Origin: a virus
DNA length: 53,920 bases
IMG/VR virus record: IMGVR_UViG_3300017998_000013
Location: 1 to 53,920 of that record
Strand: one strand, 5' to 3'
Notes under the pieces: model-generated
The model's input: only the letters and a program-made list of their open reading frames with translations
What the model was told of the DNA's origin: nothing
Database searches by the model: none
Shown: piece after piece, positions 38,686 through 47,110 of the stretch
How the letters are laid out: each line of letters opens with the position of its first letter
Numbering within the stretch: the stretch's first letter is position 1
Program-made: the position numbers and the translations under genes

Positions 38686-38857
38686 ATTTGCCTCCAGCGT
38701 TTTATTTAATCAGGATGCGCCGCCCCCTGAGTTAGACCATAGTAAGGGCCAGGAACAATGACAGAATCCCCTGGGTTATCAAGGCATCACCCCCCCCCCC
38801 ATTTTCAGCATCCAGATATGAGCGCCACTGAGGACGCCCATAATTCGACGTTGAAAA
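38686..38857 (-). other. Non-coding gap with an 11-G homopolymer
   Basis: No supported gene was seen. On the - strand a run of 11 G (38790-38800) lies in a short ORF (ATG 38841) that stops soon after the run. With one more G the frame would stay open into a hydrophobic segment (GILSLFLALTMV). No ribosome site precedes that ATG, so the ORF is weak. Confidence 0.4.
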
Positions 38858-40072
38858 TTAGAATCTGCCACCGTATACCTGCAACATAATCATTGCGGTA
38901 GCCGGGAGGTCTTTCGGAATCCAGCCAAGGCTTTGAAGCGCCTGGAGTTCTTCCATGGTCAGCCCCTTGGCAACGTACATCATGCCCCTAACCGAAGCGG
39001 AGACGGTCGGAGGGGTGATGGTAAAGGTCGCCCCGTTGCCGGTCGCCGCGGCAGAGGTGAAGGTGTAGAATGCCATGGCGTGCGTAGTGGTGCTGTTGTA
39101 AAGCTGAGCGCAGTCAGCGGTAATACCGGTGCCGTCGGTTGCGGTCCAGACGAGGCCACCGGTGCAGTTGAAATCAGAGGCCAACGGAGAACTGCCGGCG
39201 GTCGCAGCGGCGGTGAGTGTAGCATAAGAATTCGTAATGTACCCGCCGACATTTGCAGCTTGGCTGATATTGGCAGAGGTACTTTGAGCTATGAGTCCCC
39301 CTGTCACAGTTAACGAACTGAGCGCCCCCGTTGAGCCTTCAGCCGTCAATGGTATCAGGTCGCTTCTCAACATGCCGAGCGGGTCATGCTGTGCGCCGAC
39401 TGATCCTACCGAAGCGAGGGCAACATTTGCAATGCCAAGCCCGGCGGTCGTGATCGCCGTGGTGCTGGCGGTCCCGCCATAGCTTGCAAGATAAGCCAGT
39501 CCGTTGCTCATGCCGCCAGCGGATACCGGGAAGGGCCAGGTTGTGCCGACACTCCCCCCATCTGACAAGGTGACAACTGCGATGCTCTGCGCCGTTACTC
39601 CGATCGTGCCGATACCTGCCCCGCCGCCGCTTCCATAAGGGGCCGGGCTATTATTCACGAAACCGTTTATCCCTAAGAACCCGACAAGCCCCTGGCTGCC
39701 GACCTGATTATTTAATAAGCTGACTTGTCCGGCAAGCCCACCATATGCTGCAACATTTCCCCCAGACTGCGCCCCTAATGATGGAGAAGGCACAACCGCG
39801 CTGATGGTGGAAGAGATGAAAAGACAATTGCCGATGCCACCCTTTGCGCCAACAGAGGGGTGAAACGGTTGGCTCCCTATACCGGGATTCCAATTGAACG
39901 CTTGCATATGGAATGGGAAACCGACACCGCTCCATGCGAAATCCCCAAAATGGAATGGGGGTCCATTGTTAAGGCCTGAACCTGTATAAAGAGACGCTAC
40001 GCTGCCTCCCCATGCAGAGGTGCCCAAGGAAATACAAAACAGTATTGATATCAGGGTATTAAATCTTTTCAC
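38858..40072 (-). CDS. Exported Gly/Ala/Ser-rich fibre-like protein with signal peptide
   Basis: This 404-residue protein starts with a signal peptide (MKRFNTLISILFCISLGTS, cut near AWG/GS). A low-complexity beta-type chain follows (GGNVAAYGGLAGQVSLLNNQ; GSGGGAGIGTIGVTAQSIAV). A C-terminal segment has GGYITNSYATLTAAATAG and FTITPPTVSASVRGMMYVA. It resembles bacteriophage fibre or trimeric surface proteins. It lies between capsid-associated genes and the lysozyme. Confidence 0.6.
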   Translation of the reverse strand: MKRFNTLISILFCISLGTSAWGGSVASLYTGSGLNNGPPFHFGDFAWSGVGFPFHMQAFNWNPGIGSQPFHPSVGAKGGIGNCLFISSTISAVVPSPSLGAQSGGNVAAYGGLAGQVSLLNNQVGSQGLVGFLGINGFVNNSPAPYGSGGGAGIGTIGVTAQSIAVVTLSDGGSVGTTWPFPVSAGGMSNGLAYLASYGGTASTTAITTAGLGIANVALASVGSVGAQHDPLGMLRSDLIPLTAEGSTGALSSLTVTGGLIAQSTSANISQAANVGGYITNSYATLTAAATAGSSPLASDFNCTGGLVWTATDGTGITADCAQLYNSTTTHAMAFYTFTSAAATGNGATFTITPPTVSASVRGMMYVAKGLTMEELQALQSLGWIPKDLPATAMIMLQVYGGRF

Positions 40073-40081
40073 CGACTTCCC

Positions 40082-40507
40082 CTATGGCGTATATCCGCCG
40101 ATAAATGTTCCGCTGCCGAGTGTCAGGAAAAAGTTTTGTACCCCGTTCAGATAAACTTTGACAGGAACAATGGTATTCGCATAAGAGTTTGCTGATGTGG
40201 AAACGATTCGGCAGGTCCATTCAGCCGCTGTCAGGTTCGTTTTGCCATAATTGGTTGAGTAATTGGCAAACCCATGGGTCCCCAATGAAAGCGTCCGGGA
40301 ATAAGCATCGTCGGGCGAAAACCCTTGTATAATACTGGTCTCCCCGCCAACAGCGTCGGTTTTCAGTTTCTTGTTCATCCCGAAAACGCCGCATTCGATA
40401 TGGTTCGCCGAGGAATACGCTTGAAATCCGATCTTCATCATCGGCCCGGCATATGTGATTGCAGCCGATAGGGTTACCATCAAAACTGCGATTATTATCC
40501 TTTTCAT
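40082..40507 (-). CDS. Exported protein with Sec signal peptide
   Basis: This 141-residue protein starts with a signal peptide (MKRIIIAVLMVTLSAAITYA, cut before GPMM). The mature part is beta-rich (ECGVFGMNKKLKTDAVGG; GTHGFANYSTNYGKTNLTA; VPVKVYLNGVQNFFLTL) with two Cys. Its start overlaps the upstream stop by four bases, so it is translated within the late operon. The function is unknown. Confidence 0.65.
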   Translation of the reverse strand: MKRIIIAVLMVTLSAAITYAGPMMKIGFQAYSSANHIECGVFGMNKKLKTDAVGGETSIIQGFSPDDAYSRTLSLGTHGFANYSTNYGKTNLTAAEWTCRIVSTSANSYANTIVPVKVYLNGVQNFFLTLGSGTFIGGYTP

Positions 40508-40917
40508 GTCGCCTCCAGTTCCTTTAATCTTCCGTCCAGGAGTTCAATTAACCATGGTCGCCGGGTTGCGGAAGAGTCCTCTTGCGCCCCTATGACGAAC
40601 AGCATCTCTTTGTCCTTGCATCCCTTTACCGCTTTTGTGATCTGCTGGTAGTTGGTGAGCACGAAAAATTCTTCCTTCGTGAATGAAACGCCCTGATCTG
40701 CCGGTTTACTCGGCGCCTCGGTTTTTTTGCTCTGATATTCCCGGTAAAAACCCTTCGTTGCAAGGAGCCTCTTGACCGCATGATCCGCGCAAACTTCGCA
40801 TACGTTCGATTCCTTGTCCCCTCCGGTAAGTTCAGGCCGAGACTTGAAGATGTACTTCATCCCGGCATGGTTGAATTCCGTCAGCCCGTCTCTCTTGATA
40901 AGGCATTCGATAATCAT
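40504..40917 (-). CDS. Hypothetical protein with CxxC motif
   Basis: This 137-residue protein has FKSRPELTGGDKESNVCEVC then ADHAVKRLLATKGFYREY, and a separate helical half with VLTNYQQITKAVKGCKDKE. This resembles small phage proteins that sit near capsid genes. It has no signal peptide, unlike both neighbours. It begins after a GC-rich hairpin at 40936-40959. Confidence 0.5.
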   Translation of the reverse strand: MIIECLIKRDGLTEFNHAGMKYIFKSRPELTGGDKESNVCEVCADHAVKRLLATKGFYREYQSKKTEAPSKPADQGVSFTKEEFFVLTNYQQITKAVKGCKDKEMLFVIGAQEDSSATRRPWLIELLDGRLKELEAT

Positions 40918-40935
40918 TGTTCACTCCTTGAGAAA

Positions 40936-40959
40936 AGGGGAGGTAGAAGCCTCCCCTTC
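40936..40959 (-). terminator. Terminator-like hairpin between late genes
   Basis: AAGGGGAGG (40936-40944) pairs with CCTCCCCTT (40951-40959) around a 6-base loop. On the - strand it is followed by TTTTCTC. It would partly end transcription after the capsid, decoration and exported genes. Confidence 0.55.
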
Positions 40960-40976
40960 GTTGATTGATCTGCCGG

Positions 40977-41423
40977 TCAGTCGGCGCCGAGCAGGTAGAG
41001 GTAAAGGGACCGGTTAGTGGAAATGGCCGCAGGGGTCCAGGTTGCTCGTACAAAGTTGCAGAGGCTGTTGATTTCAAAGGTGGTGAATGCCGCGCCGTTG
41101 GCCAGGGTTATCACATTCCCCAAACTATCCTTCATGGGAGCCCACGGACCACTGGCGGTTACCCCACAATAGAGGGTGGCCGGACCGTTGATGTTGGTCG
41201 TCTGGACTGCGCTGGACATTCCCGTAAAAACTGCGGTCGCCCTGACGTTGCCGAACATCCGGGTAACATTGGAGTTCAACGCCGAAGTGGCGGTGGCCGC
41301 CTTGGCGCTGAATATCGCGTTAGATTCCCTGGTGACAAGCGGACCGTTCTGCATGTCGGCGAAAGCTGCCGAGCAGAGCATACCCACTATGACAAGGGAA
41401 AAGACTGAGATAAGGTTCTTCAT
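40977..41423 (-). CDS. Exported beta-rich protein with signal peptide, decoration-like
   Basis: This 148-residue protein follows AAGGAGGAACAG. It starts with a signal peptide (MKNLISVFSLVIVGMLCSAA, cut near AFA/DM). The mature chain is beta-rich (VTRMFGNVRATAVFTGMSSA; ATLYCGVTASGPWAPM; SLYLYLLGAD). It lies directly after the head decoration gene and looks like a head-fibre or decoration protein, except for the export signal. Confidence 0.6.
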   Translation of the reverse strand: MKNLISVFSLVIVGMLCSAAFADMQNGPLVTRESNAIFSAKAATATSALNSNVTRMFGNVRATAVFTGMSSAVQTTNINGPATLYCGVTASGPWAPMKDSLGNVITLANGAAFTTFEINSLCNFVRATWTPAAISTNRSLYLYLLGAD

Positions 41424-41453
41424 CTGTTCCTCCTTGTAAGTTATTTGTCTGGC

Positions 41454-41975
41454 TTAGTTCCCGTCGGGGATATAGATGAGAACCATCCTCAGCTTCGCCC
41501 CAGTGTTGAGCCCCGTCGCCCCGGTGGTGATCTTGATCCCGTACCAGGTATCATAATCGGAGACCGCCTGCAGGAGTCCGGCCGCGGTATCCGCTCTGGC
41601 AACCCCGCCAGCCTGGCCAACGCTCGATGTGGTGATCACGTTCGTGCTCGACCCCTCCAGGTCCGTGAAGTCCTTTTTAAGCAACCCCGCGGACATGACA
41701 AGAGCTACCCCGCTGTCAATATCCCCTGCAACAATATAGGAATCAATCAACTTATGCCCTTTGGGGACGCAACCAGCTACGTACATATCGCTGGTGGCGA
41801 GCGGATCGGTAGCCGTGGCGAGGGTTATGTCAGAAATGGAGTTGATCGGCACCCCCGCCCCCTGGTGAGTCAGCGCCGCAACGGAGCCTTGCAGCGGCTG
41901 AAGTGTCGCGGCGGCATCATCTGCAGCGGGGGTTACCCCGACTGCCTTACTCATGTATCTTATGGTCTGTGCCAT
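41454..41975 (-). CDS. Head decoration / minor capsid protein (putative)
   Basis: This 173-residue protein follows CCAAGGAGGACTCAA. It has no signal peptide. It is beta-rich (MYVAGCVPKGHKLIDSYIVA; DSGVALVMSAGLL; TWYGIKITTGATG; KLRMVLIYIPDG) and lies directly after the major capsid gene. That is the usual place for a decoration or cement protein in N4 gp56-type capsid phages. The assignment is by position and composition. Confidence 0.55.
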   Translation of the reverse strand: MAQTIRYMSKAVGVTPAADDAAATLQPLQGSVAALTHQGAGVPINSISDITLATATDPLATSDMYVAGCVPKGHKLIDSYIVAGDIDSGVALVMSAGLLKKDFTDLEGSSTNVITTSSVGQAGGVARADTAAGLLQAVSDYDTWYGIKITTGATGLNTGAKLRMVLIYIPDGN

Positions 41976-42001
41976 TTGAGTCCTCCTTGGCTAAAGCGTA
42001 A

Positions 42002-42023
42002 GGAGGGGGTTCCACGCCCCTCC
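42002..42023 (-). other. GC-rich hairpin after the capsid gene
   Basis: GGAGGGG (42002-42008) pairs with CCCCTCC (42017-42023). On the - strand it lies just after the capsid stop and has no real U-tract. It may protect the capsid mRNA 3' end or reduce readthrough. Confidence 0.45.
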
Positions 42024-42031
42024 GGGTTATT

Positions 42032-43156
42032 TTACGAGGTGATGGAGGTAGGATCGGCAGCCGTGTCGAGGGCGAAAATGCCGAAATCCAGCCCGTTGAA
42101 GGTGACTTTCTTAACGCCCCACCTGGTGCCGGTGCAGATCTCCAGAACGTACTGGAAATCCTTCCATTCTTCCTTCCAGGAGAAGGTGTTGGCCTCCCCG
42201 GGTTGCCCAAGGGCGAGTACGCCGGCCTGAACGCCGCAGAATAGAGCGCGTGCGCCGGCAAGGGTACTGTTCGCGCCCCATGTGCTGAACGTCAGGTTTG
42301 CGTCATGAACCTGGATAACCACGTCACGGTAGATGCCGAGCGCGTCCTTGGTGTAATTGCTCTCGGATTCGTTGGCGCCGGTAGCCAGGGCCTTGGTGAT
42401 CTGCGCCCAACCGAGTTCGCCCTGTTCACGTCTCAGGTCGAATTCCTGTATCGGATGGATGACGCACAGGAAGCGTTTCTTGCCGCCGACTTTGGGAGCC
42501 GTGATCTTCGGGATACGAGCAGTGCCACCGCCCATGGTTTTGGCTTTGGCGATTGCCTTGTCGAGCAGTTTCAACCCGAACTTGTCATCGGCCGTCAGGG
42601 TCCCGGTCGAGGTTGCCGACCCATCCCCACCGAACATCTGGTGGTAGGAGTCAGGAGCAACGAACGAGTTGTTGGCGTAGCCGGTGAAGTCGGTCGCCTC
42701 GATGAAATCGGTATTGCTTCCGCGGGCGCCGGACAGGTACATGGTGATCGTCTCGTCAAACAGACGAATCATGTACTCGGACTGGCGGGCGCGGCCGATT
42801 TCGCGAAATTCCAGCATGGTTTTCTGCTGGTCGTTGGTGTTGCCGCAGGACACGACTTTACGGAGCTGGTCAACGTAAACCAGATCGCTGTAAGTGTCGA
42901 GCTGCTCGGCGGTTCCTTCCGCCTTTTGTTCGCCCTGGACGGGCTTGCCGCGGAGCTGCAGAGAGAGATAGTAGCGAACGGATTCACCACGCATCTTCTC
43001 CAGGTCTGTGAGACGCCAGATAGGCATCGTCGGGTTTTTGCCGCTGGACATGAACTTGCTGTTCCAGTAGCCCTCTCTCGCAAGATCCACCGCGACCATC
43101 GCTGAGTACCGCTGGACGGCCTGGACGGAACTATGCACGACTGTGGTCTGTGCCAT
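42032..43156 (-). CDS. Major capsid protein, N4 gp56 family
   Basis: This 374-residue protein follows AAGGAGGACAAA. It shows the N4 gp56 capsid pattern: QRYSAMVAVDLAREGYWNSK, PIWRLTDLEKMRGESVRYYL, GEQKAEGTAEQLDTYSDLVY, LRKVVSC, MLEFREIGRARQSEYMIRL, KKRFLCVIHPIQEFDLR and ARALFCGVQAG. The length (about 370-400) is normal. It assembles the HK97-fold head. Confidence 0.88.
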   Translation of the reverse strand: MAQTTVVHSSVQAVQRYSAMVAVDLAREGYWNSKFMSSGKNPTMPIWRLTDLEKMRGESVRYYLSLQLRGKPVQGEQKAEGTAEQLDTYSDLVYVDQLRKVVSCGNTNDQQKTMLEFREIGRARQSEYMIRLFDETITMYLSGARGSNTDFIEATDFTGYANNSFVAPDSYHQMFGGDGSATSTGTLTADDKFGLKLLDKAIAKAKTMGGGTARIPKITAPKVGGKKRFLCVIHPIQEFDLRREQGELGWAQITKALATGANESESNYTKDALGIYRDVVIQVHDANLTFSTWGANSTLAGARALFCGVQAGVLALGQPGEANTFSWKEEWKDFQYVLEICTGTRWGVKKVTFNGLDFGIFALDTAADPTSITS

Positions 43157-43355
43157 TTTGTCCTCCTTTTTCGCCGTCCTGGTGATTATGGATGTCCGTC
43201 AAGTCTGTAATCCTTACTGACGGGTCTGCTTCAAACACTACTTTAACGGCATTCTCTATGTAATCGGAACGCCGGAATTTAAGGGTTATAATCTGGCCCA
43301 AAATAGTGAACTGAATCCCTCTCCCAAACTTTATTTCCTTTAGAAGTCGGGACAT
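43131..43355 (-). CDS. Hypothetical small protein overlapping the capsid start
   Basis: This 74-residue protein is coupled to the scaffold stop (TTAATG) and overlaps the capsid start by 26 bp. The N-terminus is basic (SRLLKEIKFGRGIQFTILGQ) and the rest has DLTDIHNHQDGEKG. No family was recognised. Coupling on both sides supports translation, although the overlap with the capsid ribosome site could instead be a regulatory arrangement. Confidence 0.5.
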   Translation of the reverse strand: MSRLLKEIKFGRGIQFTILGQIITLKFRRSDYIENAVKVVFEADPSVRITDLTDIHNHQDGEKGGQNGTDHSRA

Positions 43356-44512
43356 TAAGTCCTCGCGCCTTTCAGATACGCCGCTTCCTGCTGTGGCGTC
43401 ATCCTGGCAAGGGCTTCTTCCCTCTCAACCGGGTCCTTAATCCGGTCGATGTTGGCAAACGGGTCAGCATCATGCTCGCCGGCTGCCGGGAGTTCACCCA
43501 GGTTCACCACACTGGCTGGCACAGTTGCGGCCGGGGCTTTCGGTGTTTTTTTGCCATTTACCACCTGGGTGGCCAATGGAGTTGTTTTCCCCCGCGCCGG
43601 CAGATTAAACGCCTTGCGTACTGCGCGGTCGGCCTCGATCTGAATCAGCATCCCGGACTTGCCGGCGTTCGCGGGGTCTTTCAGGAGCACATTCACCCGT
43701 GAAGCGAATGCAGAGAAAAGCATAGCGGACTTGTCCGTGATCTTCCCCTCGGCGTCCTTCTCCCTGTACTCAGGGGTTGCGGCCACAAAAGCCTTCTGCT
43801 CTGCCATCCAGATAGCGTTTTCTTTCTGAACGTCCCGCTGGCTTATACGGGCCTCCATGCGAAGCTCGGCAATCTCCTGGTTGATGGTGGCGGTCTCGTC
43901 GTCGATCTCGTCGAGGGCGTCGCGGAGGTCTTTCTTGGTGAATTCGGTCTTGTCCGGCTTCTCTCCCTCGTCGAACCAGTCGTTTACCTCTTTTCGCTTC
44001 GCCTTGAGCGCGACTATCTTATCTGCCAGTTCCTTCGGGACTTCGACTTCTACCTTTGGCAACGGGATATCGGAGTCGGGAATGTTAATCCGGAGCGATA
44101 GGAGTTCTTCATCGGTCGGGATGACTTCCGCAACGGCAGCCTTGGCCGCTTCTTCTTTCTCTTTGTCCTCGGGAGAGAGGGCGGCTATGCGGTCGGCTTC
44201 GGCTTTATCGGCTGCCGCTTTCTGCTCGGGCGTTTCCTCACCTTCCTTAATCTCGCCGATCTCTCCAAGGGCGTCGTCAAGTTCATCTTCTTCCAGCTCT
44301 CCACCCTCGGCGGCTTCGATCTGCTCGTCGGTGATCCCGAACGCAACGCGCTCAGCGGGGAGTAGGTTCTCCCATTGGGACTTAGTGAATCCGGCAGGTA
44401 TTCCGGGTTCTGCCGTAGCTTCGCCGCCGGTCCCTGCTTCGACTTCGATCCCTCCCCCCTCAGTAGGGGGAGCGTAGAGTATCGCCCTGTTGATAAATCT
44501 GTGCATAAACAT
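43355..44512 (-). CDS. Scaffolding protein (putative)
   Basis: This 385-residue protein is very acidic and helical (EGGELEEDELDDALGEIGEI; KAAADKAEADRIAALSPED; DIPLPKVEVEVPKELADKI). It lies directly before the capsid gene and after the portal. Acidic coiled-coil proteins in this place are phage scaffolds. The C-terminus is more basic and contains AFNLPARGKTTPLATQVVNG, fitting the usual capsid-binding end. No protease domain was seen. Confidence 0.7.
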   Translation of the reverse strand: MFMHRFINRAILYAPPTEGGGIEVEAGTGGEATAEPGIPAGFTKSQWENLLPAERVAFGITDEQIEAAEGGELEEDELDDALGEIGEIKEGEETPEQKAAADKAEADRIAALSPEDKEKEEAAKAAVAEVIPTDEELLSLRINIPDSDIPLPKVEVEVPKELADKIVALKAKRKEVNDWFDEGEKPDKTEFTKKDLRDALDEIDDETATINQEIAELRMEARISQRDVQKENAIWMAEQKAFVAATPEYREKDAEGKITDKSAMLFSAFASRVNVLLKDPANAGKSGMLIQIEADRAVRKAFNLPARGKTTPLATQVVNGKKTPKAPAATVPASVVNLGELPAAGEHDADPFANIDRIKDPVEREEALARMTPQQEAAYLKGART

Positions 44513-44526
44513 CCTGGGACCTCCTG

Positions 44527-44739
44527 TTATTTTTTATCGGCCATCCGCACGATTTCTGAGGATTCGGCCTTGCGCTTCATGTGCTCAGCTTTCATCGTCT
44601 TCGCGTGACCGTGAGCAGCCTTGAGACGGGCAGGGTCTTTTTTGATCGCTGCCGCCCTGGCGAGTGCGCGGACATCTTCTTCTTTCTCCCAGTGGTTCTC
44701 ATCGTATGGCTGCGCCACCAACTCCGATTTCTTAGTCAT
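44527..44739 (-). CDS. Hypothetical small charged protein
   Basis: This 70-residue protein has a very charged, helical sequence (EKEEDVRALARAAAIKKDPA; RLKAAHGHAKTMKAEHMKR). It lies between the portal and scaffold genes. No motif was recognised. It may be a small assembly factor. The adjoining 127 bases upstream (44740-44866) hold no supported gene. Confidence 0.5.
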   Translation of the reverse strand: MTKKSELVAQPYDENHWEKEEDVRALARAAAIKKDPARLKAAHGHAKTMKAEHMKRKAESSEIVRMADKK

Positions 44740-44866
44740 TGTTCAAATCCTCCTCGTCTCTAGCCTTAACTGTTTCATCTCGTATGACGGACATCTTGGA
44801 TGACAATCGCAAGGGTCAGTTATTGACTCATCCAAGACCCAACAATAATAATAGGTGTCCCATCCG

Positions 44867-47110
44867 TCAGGCAACATTACCCGGTTGTCCTCCCGGCTGT
44901 CCTGTATTATCGCCCACCTGTGGCGGGTTTATCGCTGGTTGCGGCTGTTGCGGTGTCACTGCCGGTGTCACTGCCGGTGTCTGGTCAGGATGTTTAACGA
45001 GGGCATCAGCCTCTTCTATCAGCGTGTCGGCTGCCTTCACGATACCCGGAGCGATAGACACCGCCCCCGCCGTCTCCATGGCGGACATCAGCATGTTCAG
45101 CCGTTCCGATGCCGCCTTTACTGCGTCCAAGATCGCCTTGTTTTCTTTGCTGTCAACCTCTGCCCGCTTCAATTTCACTTCGAGCTGAAGCATCTCTTTC
45201 TGAATCGCCTGCATTTCAGCGGCTTCTTTCTGCTTCGCGGCCTGCTCCTGCTGTTTGGCCTGTTTCTCTTGAGGAGTCAGGTCGTCGTCGATACCTTCCT
45301 GCCCTGTTATCTTCCTGATCCTGGCGACCATCTCCTCTTTGGCGTTCATATCGTCGTAGAGGTCAACGTAAATGTCGAGCATGGCGACGCCGCACTCCTG
45401 GGCCTTGCCGCCAACCTTAACGAGATTCTGGATGAGCTCCCCGAGTTCTTGCCGCATTCCCTGCCGGACCGTCTCGCGGTAATCCGTTTTTGATATCTTG
45501 AAGTCACCCTTGGCCCGAGTAATCGAATCAGTCGGTTTCCCCTCTTCGTCAACGGTGTTTATGGTGACAAACTCATGCTTCTGCTCTTCGCCGGTAATCC
45601 TCATCACCTTTTCGGTGTTGTCGAACTGCTCGACGTTGGAGAGTTGAAGTTCGCCGGCCATCTGCATGGCGAAGAAATAGTTATCGAACAGGCTGGAATT
45701 CTGGTTGCTTCCCTGCTGTTCAAGTGCTTTGATCGCCACGCCTGACAGGTCCCGTTTGCTCTGTCCTTGCTGCTCGGGGGTCACGCCTGCGATATTGTGC
45801 ATGAACTGCTCGGCTTCCCTTGCAACCGCGGCTTCCTGCTGGGCCTTCGCCATGCCGTTCTCGAAGTGAATCTTCTGCCCGGAGAGCGCGCCGGCCGCTA
45901 CTTTTGCAATCCCGTCAGGGCGCCGGTACTCGTCGGCAAACCGGGCAATCCCAGCGGGAGTTGATTCGTCGATAGCTCCCTGCTCGTAGATGACTTTCTC
46001 CGCGGACATCAGGAAGTAGGCTCGCATCTTCCGGGCGTTCACATCGTCCTGGGGAGAGCGCATGTCACGAATCAGGCCGTAGGGCATCCCGTCACGGTCC
46101 CGGCGATAGCAGAACACCGGCACCCATGAAAACTGGTTGTGATGGTAAGGAGTCGGGAAATCACGCAGGAATATCGAATTGCACCATAGGCCATGCCTCA
46201 CGGTCATGCGTTTAGCATCTTCCAGGTCGGCGGACCCGTACTTCACCAGATGCTTGTGGACATCGTTATCGTCCTGATAGATCACATGGTCATAGGCTCC
46301 GTACTCTTCGCCCTTGATGTTCAGTATCTTCACCTTGTCGGGTATCCGGTACTGCATGTGGATGATCTTGACCCTGTTCCGGAAACCTTCGATGGTCTGG
46401 CCGAACGTCATGCCATAATCCATCGTGACCCCATCGGTCGCATCATCGAAAACGTAGGAGTCCTCCGGATTGTACGGATAACGGCTGATCGTGTCGATTG
46501 CGGCGTTTTCCAGCTCAGTTTGACGGTCCTCGAATAGAGCAACGGCAATGTCCAGGTCAACCCACCGCTCCATAAAGTAATAGCGCCAGTCCATCCGGTC
46601 GAGCCGTTTCCCCAGAGAATCCCACCACATATCCCGCCAGTCCATGTTGGCGTAATATAGCGGGTTCTCTGGATCGGCCTTGGCCCCGATATCTAGATGA
46701 CCGACGCCGACCTTGGCAGCGTTGGCGAACACCTGGGAGCGAACGTAAGCCGCATAGTTCATGTCGTCGTGGTATTTTATAACTTTGGTCTTGGTCTTGG
46801 CGTCTTTATCGTCTGCTTTTTTGCGGGGGAGGACGTTGATATCGAAGCGGCTCTTTTGCTCGGTGCCGAGCGCCCAGTTAACTACGCCCTTTGTGATGTT
46901 CCATACCTGAACGGGCTGCTCTCTCTCTTCCAGAACGGCAAGTTGGTCATTGGTGAGCTGTATCCCGTCGTAGTAATCGGCATCTATGGCCTGTTGCTGG
47001 CGGTTGTCAAGGTGAGCGAGCCGAGCCTGACGCCGGTATATCTGCAATGTCTGCAGGCGTTTCTGCATCTCTTCTGATTCTAGCGGATGTCGTTTGGGGG
47101 CTTTCGCCAT
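44867..47110 (-). CDS. Portal protein, P22-like
   Basis: This 747-residue protein begins QIYRRQARLAHLDNRQQQAI and DYYDGIQL. It contains PVQVWNITKGVVNWALGTEQ, FDINVLPRKKAD, VGVGHLDIGA, WRDMWWDSLG, PEDSYVFDD, FSWVPVFCYRRDRDGMPYG, and YRRPDGIAKVAAGALSGQ. These fit the P22-type portal family, and the length (about 700-750) is typical. The Pro/Gln-rich tail follows a long coiled region. Its ATG overlaps the upstream stop (TAATG). It forms the DNA entry ring. Confidence 0.85.
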   Translation of the reverse strand: MAKAPKRHPLESEEMQKRLQTLQIYRRQARLAHLDNRQQQAIDADYYDGIQLTNDQLAVLEEREQPVQVWNITKGVVNWALGTEQKSRFDINVLPRKKADDKDAKTKTKVIKYHDDMNYAAYVRSQVFANAAKVGVGHLDIGAKADPENPLYYANMDWRDMWWDSLGKRLDRMDWRYYFMERWVDLDIAVALFEDRQTELENAAIDTISRYPYNPEDSYVFDDATDGVTMDYGMTFGQTIEGFRNRVKIIHMQYRIPDKVKILNIKGEEYGAYDHVIYQDDNDVHKHLVKYGSADLEDAKRMTVRHGLWCNSIFLRDFPTPYHHNQFSWVPVFCYRRDRDGMPYGLIRDMRSPQDDVNARKMRAYFLMSAEKVIYEQGAIDESTPAGIARFADEYRRPDGIAKVAAGALSGQKIHFENGMAKAQQEAAVAREAEQFMHNIAGVTPEQQGQSKRDLSGVAIKALEQQGSNQNSSLFDNYFFAMQMAGELQLSNVEQFDNTEKVMRITGEEQKHEFVTINTVDEEGKPTDSITRAKGDFKISKTDYRETVRQGMRQELGELIQNLVKVGGKAQECGVAMLDIYVDLYDDMNAKEEMVARIRKITGQEGIDDDLTPQEKQAKQQEQAAKQKEAAEMQAIQKEMLQLEVKLKRAEVDSKENKAILDAVKAASERLNMLMSAMETAGAVSIAPGIVKAADTLIEEADALVKHPDQTPAVTPAVTPQQPQPAINPPQVGDNTGQPGGQPGNVA

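Noticed and set aside
42305-43105. + strand 266-residue ORF
   Set aside because: Antisense of the well-supported major capsid gene.
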